This document shows positions 6,785 through 11,325 of a stretch of DNA of 11,325 nt, one piece after another. The position numbers and the translations under genes were made by a program. The number at the start of each line of letters is the position of its first letter. The stretch's first letter is position 1. The notes beneath the pieces were generated by a model. The model was not told the DNA's origin. It searched no databases and saw only the letters and a program-made list of their open reading frames with translations. The stretch spans positions 1 to 11,325 of the forward strand of contig JAFULE010000234.1 in assembly GCA_017483235.1 (NCBI GenBank), in the 5' to 3' direction. The DNA is from Faecalibacterium sp. (GTDB taxonomy: Bacteria > Bacillota > Clostridia > Oscillospirales > Ruminococcaceae).

Positions 6785-8124
6785 TCGACTTTTTGCTGAC
6801 CCGGAATTTTGCCAAGATCTTCGCCTTTGGTGCGGAATATGTGGTAGTTCTGTGGTTTTTTAAGCCCATCGAAAACCGGACCGAGGGCCGCTGGCGGTGG
6901 CTGGGATATCTTTCGCTGGCTGCGATCGCGTATCTGTACTTTACTCCGCAGGCGGCTGCCGGCATGTTTGCTGCGCATTCGGCCTACAATTTTATGGTGC
7001 AGTGCGCCCGGCTGCTGCTGCACTGGGCAGCGGTAAGCGGGTATCTTGCCGCCTGCAAGGAAATGAGGCTGGAGTGTGTCCTGTATCAGGGCGGAATGTA
7101 CACCATCCTGTACCAGACCGCTCAGAACATTCGTTTTGTTTCGGTGCTGCTCAACGAGCTGGTGGGGGTGCAGGGGGGCTACCCTTCGATGACAACCTAC
7201 CTTACCGTTCTGGTCGAGTGTCTTCTGGTGCTGGCTGTGCACCGGTGGATCGATATTTCCAAAATTCAGACAGTGGGCCGGATCCGCTGGGCGCTGATCA
7301 TTCTGACCACCATTCTGGGCATCTATTTCAAATGGTCGCTCAGCACAATGGACGCCTTGCTGCTGCAGGATGTTCGGTGGTTCGAGCTGCTTACCTTTGC
7401 GGTTTGTGCCATTCTGGGTCTGATGCTGGTGGTGTTTTTGTTCGAGGTCAATCAACAGGCACAGGAACAGCAGCGGCAGGCCGAGCTGGAGCAGGTCAGC
7501 CTGAACTACGAGATGCAGAACGCCAAGCGGGCGCTGCAAACCAACAATGACATCCGCCGCCTGTACCACGATATGAAAAATCATCTGCTTACCTTGCAAA
7601 GTCTGGCCGAAGACGGGGGAAGGGTGGAAGAATATCTGCAGCAGCTGCTGCCCCGGTTTGAGGGATACGAAAGTCAGGTTTCCACCGGCAATCCCACGGT
7701 GGATGCCCTGCTCAGCGAAAAGGTGCAGCGTGCCGCACTGGACAACATCCAGTTTAACATCTATATGAATCTGACCTCTTTGGGGCAGATGCAGTCGGTG
7801 GACCTTGTTACCATCTTCGGCAATGCGGTGGACAATGCCATCGAGGCGGTGCAGGCGCTTCCCGAAGGAACCGAGCGGATCATCTATCTGAAAAGCTCCC
7901 GCATGGCAAACCTTACGGTGCTGCGGTTTTCCAATCAGTTTGCCGGCAAACGGCTGCAGGAAGGCGGAACCCTGCTTACCTCCAAAAGCGACAAACGAAT
8001 GCACGGCATTGGGCTGAACAGCATTCAGAAGGCCGCCCGGCGGTACGGCGGCTCGGTAACCACCCGCATCAACAATCAGGAAGGCTGGTTCAGCCTGATG
8101 GTCATGATTCCCGGCCGGGAATAA
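6781..8124 (+). CDS. GHKL sensor histidine kinase, AgrC-like (TCS 2)
   Basis: A 447-residue sensor kinase. Residues 1-222 hold about six membrane helices (for example near 14-29, 41-60, 68-92, 134-155, 168-187, 203-222) with short loops. A Gln/Glu-rich coiled coil follows (about 223-256). The phospho-acceptor His263 lies in YHDMKNHL. The N-box IFGNAVDNAIEA is at 345-356 and the glycine box MHGIGLNS at 407-414. A GGAG site at 6770-6773 and a 4-base ATGA overlap with the regulator support the start. The operon ends in a terminator 9 bases downstream. The membrane domain shows no obvious similarity to that of the TCS 1 kinase, so the two may sense different signals. Ligand unknown. Confidence 0.9.
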   Translation: MIDFLLTRNFAKIFAFGAEYVVVLWFFKPIENRTEGRWRWLGYLSLAAIAYLYFTPQAAAGMFAAHSAYNFMVQCARLLLHWAAVSGYLAACKEMRLECVLYQGGMYTILYQTAQNIRFVSVLLNELVGVQGGYPSMTTYLTVLVECLLVLAVHRWIDISKIQTVGRIRWALIILTTILGIYFKWSLSTMDALLLQDVRWFELLTFAVCAILGLMLVVFLFEVNQQAQEQQRQAELEQVSLNYEMQNAKRALQTNNDIRRLYHDMKNHLLTLQSLAEDGGRVEEYLQQLLPRFEGYESQVSTGNPTVDALLSEKVQRAALDNIQFNIYMNLTSLGQMQSVDLVTIFGNAVDNAIEAVQALPEGTERIIYLKSSRMANLTVLRFSNQFAGKRLQEGGTLLTSKSDKRMHGIGLNSIQKAARRYGGSVTTRINNQEGWFSLMVMIPGRE

Positions 8125-8129
8125 AAGCA

Positions 8130-8170
8130 CAGAACGCCTCCGCACAAGGCTGCGGGGGCGTTTTGTTCTG
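8130..8170 (+). terminator. Terminator of TCS 2 operon
   Basis: AACGCCTCCGCA (8133-8144) pairs with TGCGGGGGCGTT (8151-8162) with one G-U pair and a 6-base loop. It is followed by TTTTGTTCT. CAGAAC/GTTCTG flank the core. The T tail is modest, so some read-through into hydrolase B is possible. Confidence 0.75.
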
Positions 8171-8176
8171 CACCAT

Positions 8177-8207
8177 CACTTGCGACAAAAAACGGGGCGT
8201 TTACGCC
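8177..8207 (+). promoter_or_regulatory. Direct-repeat block, putative LytTR operator of hydrolase B
   Basis: TTGCG (8180-8184) and TTACG (8201-8205) are exactly 21 bp apart with an A6 tract between them. The second unit is 14 bp, start to start, before the -35 box. From here to the -35 the sequence matches the hydrolase A promoter at identical spacing: CGCC, three bases, CTT, one base, TTGC, one base, C, one base, AA. This placement directly upstream of the -35 is typical for LytTR activators. The identity of the binder is inferred. Confidence 0.5.
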
Positions 8208-8214
8208 AAACTTC

Positions 8215-8243
8215 TTGCCCAAAACAGCGGCGCCGACCACAAT
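8215..8243 (+). promoter_or_regulatory. Putative promoter of hydrolase B
   Basis: TTGCCC (8215-8220) and CACAAT (8238-8243) are 17 bp apart. Both boxes are imperfect, as expected for a promoter needing an activator. An alternative -10, TAAAAT (8256-8261), has no -35 box. Confidence 0.45.
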
Positions 8244-8250
8244 GAAGCTG

Positions 8251-8264
8251 TCGATTAAAATCGA
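8251..8264 (+). other. Small inverted repeat in the hydrolase B leader
   Basis: TCGATTAAAATCGA is a perfect inverted repeat, giving a 5-bp stem with a TAAA loop. It lies at the expected 5' end of the mRNA. It is weaker than the stem-loop before hydrolase A. Confidence 0.35.
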
Positions 8265-8297
8265 GCGGTCCCACTTTTTGGAAAGGAGATCTTTACA

Positions 8298-10079
8298 ATG
8301 AAAAAAATGAGTACTGCGGCCCGTGCATTTCTTATTTCGCTGGCCCTGCTGCTTCTGTGTTCGGTTCTGAACTGGGGCGCTGTCAGCGGCTGGGGAAATG
8401 TGCGCATTACCAGAATTACTCAGGTTGGCGACAATGGCCTGCGTTACAGCGCGCTGCTGTATGTGCCCAAGTCTGCCACCAACGAAACCCCTGCCCCGGC
8501 GGTTCTTATGATCCACGGCAACTCGGGCAACGCCCGCAACCACGAATCCTGGGCGGTGGAATTTACCCGCCGCGGTTACGTGGTGCTGTCGGTGGATAAC
8601 CTTGGCGCCGGTGATGCCGAATACAGCAACGAGGTCGGCAACCGTGCGGTGCCGCTGACGTTTGCCCAGTACCTGTTCTCGCAGCCCTTTGTGGACAAGG
8701 AGCGGGTCGTTGCTTCGGGCCATTCGGCCGGCTGTACGGGCGCGGTTGCCATTGCCAACAAGTATCCGCTGGCCGCCTGCACCCTCGCCAACGGCCGTGC
8801 GCAGGAATACTTTAAGGCAGACCGGCCCTACTTGGGCAACCTGCTGTGGCTGACCTCCAACGACGATAAAATGAACAAGGAAGCCGTCGTTCTGGAGCAG
8901 GTCACCCTGGTGTTTACCAACATTGGTGCGCTGGCTGCCGGCGAAACGCTGGAAATGAACAAGCTTTACGGTTCGTTCGAGGCCGGCAACGCGGTTCAGC
9001 TGGTTAATGTTCCCGACCAGATTCACGAAGGTGCTTTTGTGAACAAGGGCCATATCGGAGCGATGCTGAACTTTGTGCAGCAGGCCGTCGAAACCCCCAA
9101 TCCCATTGCAGCCGACGATCAGGTCTGGTTGTGGAAGGATGTTTTTGGTCTGTGCGGCATGCTGGCCTTTGCGGCCACCCTGCTGACTTTGGCTGTTCTG
9201 ATGCTGAAGATTCCGTTCTTTGCCTCCATCTGTCAGCCGCTGCCCCGCAACATCGGCATGCGCGGCACCCCGCTGGCCATCAGCATTGTGGTTGCACTGG
9301 TGTTCCCGGTGGTGTGCCTGTACACCGGCAGCTTTGGTCTGGGTGAAGTATTCGGCAGCCGCGAGCCCAACCTGGCCATCTTCCAGGTGCGCTTTACCAA
9401 CATTGCTCTGCCGCTGGTTATGACCCTGAATCTGTTTGGTCTGGTAATGTTCTTCCTGTTCCACTTCACCTGGGGCAAAAAGGAGTTCAATGCTACCCTG
9501 CGTGACTACGGCCTGACCTCGGCCCAGAAAACCGGCCTTGACTTTGCCCTGATCGGCAAGTCTGCCCTGCTGGCTGTTCTGGTGGCGGCAATCGGCTGGA
9601 CCTATCTGGACGTTCAGAATAAGGTGTTTGGCACCGATTTCTACTGCCTGTTCTTTGGTTATAAGCCGCTGGCGGTTTATAAGCTGGTGTACTATATCCC
9701 CTACATCATCCTGTGGGTGCTTAGCTTTGTCATCGCCTCTCTGGGCATGAATGTAGAGCGCCGTCTGCCCTCCACCGGCAGCGAATGCAAGGACACCCTG
9801 ATCGCAGTGCTGTTCAACGCCCTGCTGGCCACCGCCACCATCACGGCCATGGTGTTGATCGAAAACCTGATCCAGCATAACCTTGGCGCCAACGCGGTTG
9901 CATTGGCTTCGTGGAAAACCGACCTTACCCGCCTGTGGGGCATGCCGGTTGGTATGTTCATCGGCGGCGCCGGCAATACCTATCTGTACCGCAAGAGCGG
10001 CAGTGTCTGGCCCGGCGCCATTCTGATGGGTATCGTCTGTGCCCTCAGCGCCTGCCTGTACGGTCAGGTTCAGTTCTGA
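8298..10079 (+). CDS. Hydrolase B: paralog of hydrolase A, membrane alpha/beta hydrolase
   Basis: A 593-residue protein, collinear with hydrolase A but lacking its 40-residue polar N-terminal extension. MKKM and a membrane helix (about 8-29) lead into the alpha/beta-hydrolase domain (about 35-268). Its motifs are oxyanion HGN at 73-75, elbow GHSAG (Ser143), likely acid Asp189 or Asp190 in LLWLTSNDD, and likely catalytic His243 in IHEGAF. About eight membrane helices follow (near 282-303, 325-347, 366-389, 415-434, 463-482, 500-521, 547-560, 570-590). CQPLPRNIGMRG, GTDFYCLFFGYK and GMNVERRLPSTG match the paralog. Charge distribution again puts the hydrolase domain outside. GGAAAGGAGA precedes the start. 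The gene has its own promoter block and terminator. Substrate unknown. Confidence 0.85.
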   Translation: MKKMSTAARAFLISLALLLLCSVLNWGAVSGWGNVRITRITQVGDNGLRYSALLYVPKSATNETPAPAVLMIHGNSGNARNHESWAVEFTRRGYVVLSVDNLGAGDAEYSNEVGNRAVPLTFAQYLFSQPFVDKERVVASGHSAGCTGAVAIANKYPLAACTLANGRAQEYFKADRPYLGNLLWLTSNDDKMNKEAVVLEQVTLVFTNIGALAAGETLEMNKLYGSFEAGNAVQLVNVPDQIHEGAFVNKGHIGAMLNFVQQAVETPNPIAADDQVWLWKDVFGLCGMLAFAATLLTLAVLMLKIPFFASICQPLPRNIGMRGTPLAISIVVALVFPVVCLYTGSFGLGEVFGSREPNLAIFQVRFTNIALPLVMTLNLFGLVMFFLFHFTWGKKEFNATLRDYGLTSAQKTGLDFALIGKSALLAVLVAAIGWTYLDVQNKVFGTDFYCLFFGYKPLAVYKLVYYIPYIILWVLSFVIASLGMNVERRLPSTGSECKDTLIAVLFNALLATATITAMVLIENLIQHNLGANAVALASWKTDLTRLWGMPVGMFIGGAGNTYLYRKSGSVWPGAILMGIVCALSACLYGQVQF

Positions 10080-10141
10080 TTTGAGTCCGTTCGGCCGGTG
10101 TGCCGGCTGATGGAACCGATTGGAATAACGCTCGATTTTAC

Positions 10142-10178
10142 AAAGCACCGCAAACCGCATGGTTTGCGGTGCTTTTTT
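10142..10178 (+). terminator. Terminator after hydrolase B
   Basis: A perfect 15-bp stem, AAAGCACCGCAAACC (10142-10156) with its complement at 10161-10175, around a GCAT loop. It runs into a T6 tail. Confidence 0.92.
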
Positions 10179-10228
10179 GCCTCAAAGGCCAAAATGGCGA
10201 AAAAAGAAGCAAACTCTGTCTTGCCCCG

Positions 10229-10257
10229 TTGCATTTTAGCGGTGTTTGGTGTACACT
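10229..10257 (+). promoter_or_regulatory. Putative promoter of aspS
   Basis: TTGCAT (10229-10234) and TACACT (10252-10257) are 17 bp apart, 75 bases before the start codon. The rest of the 253-base gap between hydrolase B and aspS holds the terminator upstream and the leader hairpin downstream. Confidence 0.5.
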
Positions 10258-10271
10258 TAAATTTGTGAAAC

Positions 10272-10292
10272 TGCGGCCGTTTTTTGGCCGCA
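10272..10292 (+). other. Stem-loop at the 5' end of the aspS leader
   Basis: TGCGGCC (10272-10278) pairs with GGCCGCA (10286-10292) around a T-rich 7-base loop. It would lie about 8 bases into the transcript. It is followed by AAAACAAC rather than T, so it is not a terminator. No T-box sequence (GGTGG-ACCGCG type) is visible in the leader. Confidence 0.45.
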
Positions 10293-10332
10293 AAACAACC
10301 GTGGATTCCCCAACAAAGCGAGGTTTTTTTAT

Positions 10333-11325
10333 ATGATGCAATCCCGTACCCACAACTGCGGCCAGCTGCGTCTGGCCGACGCCGGCAAGACCGTCACCCT
10401 GGTCGGCTGGATGGAAAACGTGCGCGAGGTGGGCGCCAACTTTGCGTTCATCGTGCTGCGCGACTTTTACGGCACCACTCAGGTGGTGGTCGAGACCGAG
10501 GAAATGATGAGCGTGGTCAAGCCCCTGAACAAGGAGACCACCATCTCGGTAACCGGCATCGTGCGCGAGCGCGAGAGCAAGAACCCCAAAATGCCCACCG
10601 GCGACATCGAGGTGGTGCCCGCCTCCATCGAGGTGCTGGGCCGCTGCATCCACAACGAGCTGCCCTTCGAGATCAACCGCTCGAAGGAAGCCGCCGAGAA
10701 TGTGCGGTTGAAGTACCGCTACCTTGACCTGCGCAACCCCGCGGTCAAGTCCAACATCGTGCTGCGCTGCCAGGTGGTGGCCGAGCTGCGCCGCCTGATG
10801 ACCGAGAAGGGCTTTCTGGAGATCACCACTCCCATCCTGACCGCTTCTTCCCCCGAGGGCGCCCGTGACTATTTGGTGCCCGCCCGCAACCACCCCGGCA
10901 AGTTCTACGCTCTGCCGCAGGCACCCCAGCAGTTCAAGCAGCTGCTGATGACCAGCGGCTTTGACCGTTACTTCCAGATCGCCCCCTGCTTCCGCGACGA
11001 GAACGCCCGTGCCGACCGCACCCCCGGCGAATTCTATCAGCTGGATATGGAAATGGCCTTCGCTTCTCAGGACGACGTGCTGACCACTTTGGAAGAGGTG
11101 CTGCAGCCCCTGTATGTGAAGTACGGCCAGTACGACCGTGTTTCTTCTTATCCCTTTAAGCGCATCGGCTTCGTTGATGCCATGGAGCGCTACGGCTCCG
11201 ATAAGCCCGACCTGCGTATCGATCTGGAAGTCACCGACGTCACCGAGCTGATCGGCGACTGCGGCTTCGAGCCTTTCGCCGGCAATGTGGTGAAGGCCGT
11301 TGTGGTGGATAACTTCACCGCCACC
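10333..11325 (+). CDS. aspS: Aspartyl-tRNA synthetase, 5' part (runs off the window)
   Basis: The first 331 codons of a class II aspartyl-tRNA synthetase, which charges tRNA-Asp (or tRNA-Asp/Asn in non-discriminating forms) in the cytoplasm. The bacterial enzyme is usually near 590 residues, so about half is present. An N-terminal OB-fold anticodon-binding domain (about 1-105) is followed by RYRYLDLRNP (127-136). Class II motif 1 is near FLEITTPIL (161-169), then PEGARDYLVPARNHPG and FYALPQAPQQFKQLLM. Motif 2 is FRDENARADRTPGEFYQLDME (about 220-240). YGSDKPDLR (287-295) marks the start of the bacterial GAD insertion. Two ATG codons are adjacent; the first, at 10333, is preferred because GCGAGG ends 9 bases upstream. 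The frame is open to the window end. Confidence 0.95.
   Translation, partial: MMQSRTHNCGQLRLADAGKTVTLVGWMENVREVGANFAFIVLRDFYGTTQVVVETEEMMSVVKPLNKETTISVTGIVRERESKNPKMPTGDIEVVPASIEVLGRCIHNELPFEINRSKEAAENVRLKYRYLDLRNPAVKSNIVLRCQVVAELRRLMTEKGFLEITTPILTASSPEGARDYLVPARNHPGKFYALPQAPQQFKQLLMTSGFDRYFQIAPCFRDENARADRTPGEFYQLDMEMAFASQDDVLTTLEEVLQPLYVKYGQYDRVSSYPFKRIGFVDAMERYGSDKPDLRIDLEVTDVTELIGDCGFEPFAGNVVKAVVVDNFTAT

Noticed and set aside
8076..10160. Long open frame of 694 codons antisense to hydrolase B
   Set aside because: Same composition and origin as the frame opposite hydrolase A. It also runs through the 3' end of the TCS 2 kinase gene and its terminator.
10180..10332. T-box riboswitch in the aspS leader
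   Set aside because: Expected for some Firmicutes synthetase genes, but the T-box sequence and the terminator/antiterminator pair are not present; only a simple stem-loop is seen.
10100..10336. 78-codon open frame between hydrolase B and aspS
   Set aside because: It spans a perfect terminator and the aspS promoter, has no ribosome site and resembles no pheromone precursor.
1..11325. Insertion sequences, CRISPR arrays, tRNA or rRNA genes
   Set aside because: I saw no transposase, no regular repeat-spacer pattern and no tRNA or rRNA sequence on either strand.

Overview
The window looks like chromosome from a GC-rich member of the Firmicutes (Bacillota), most likely a gut Clostridia/Oscillospiraceae relative of Faecalibacterium, Gemmiger or Subdoligranulum. 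This rests on strong AGGAGG-type ribosome sites, Rho-independent terminators after nearly every unit, sigma-A-like promoters, AgrC-type GHKL kinases with LytTR regulators, and GC-rich codons. The genus is an inference from style, not from a marker search.

Layout: (1) bases 1-122 are the 3' end of an MBOAT (AlgI-type) O-acyltransferase gene that stops where the catalytic half of the family should begin; a terminator follows. (2) 290-1634 is a two-gene operon: a carbohydrate-esterase-like alpha/beta hydrolase, then an unrecognised 145-residue protein, then a terminator. (3) 1684-10079 is the striking part. Two paralogous membrane proteins (here hydrolase A, 1893-3800, and hydrolase B, 8298-10079) each carry one N-terminal membrane helix, an alpha/beta-hydrolase domain and about eight C-terminal membrane helices. 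Between them lie two complete, divergently transcribed LytTR response regulator / GHKL histidine kinase operons (5903 to 3883 on minus, 6068 to 8124 on plus). (4) After a perfect-stem terminator comes the start of aspS (aspartyl-tRNA synthetase), which runs off the right end.

How it may work together: the positive-inside rule puts the hydrolase domain of both paralogs outside the membrane. Both hydrolase promoters carry the same upstream block: TTGCG-like units 21 bp apart, the spacing bound by LytTR-family regulators, with the last unit 14 bp (start to start) before a TTGC-type -35 box. Hydrolase A has an extended array of about four such units upstream of its -35 box. I saw no equivalent block at the shared TCS intergenic region. 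The simplest model is that one or both surface-sensing two-component systems switch on two surface-facing membrane hydrolases. No agrB/agrD-like peptide genes are visible, so the signal is unknown. I know of no description of this hydrolase-TCS-TCS-hydrolase unit, and the substrate cannot be read from sequence.
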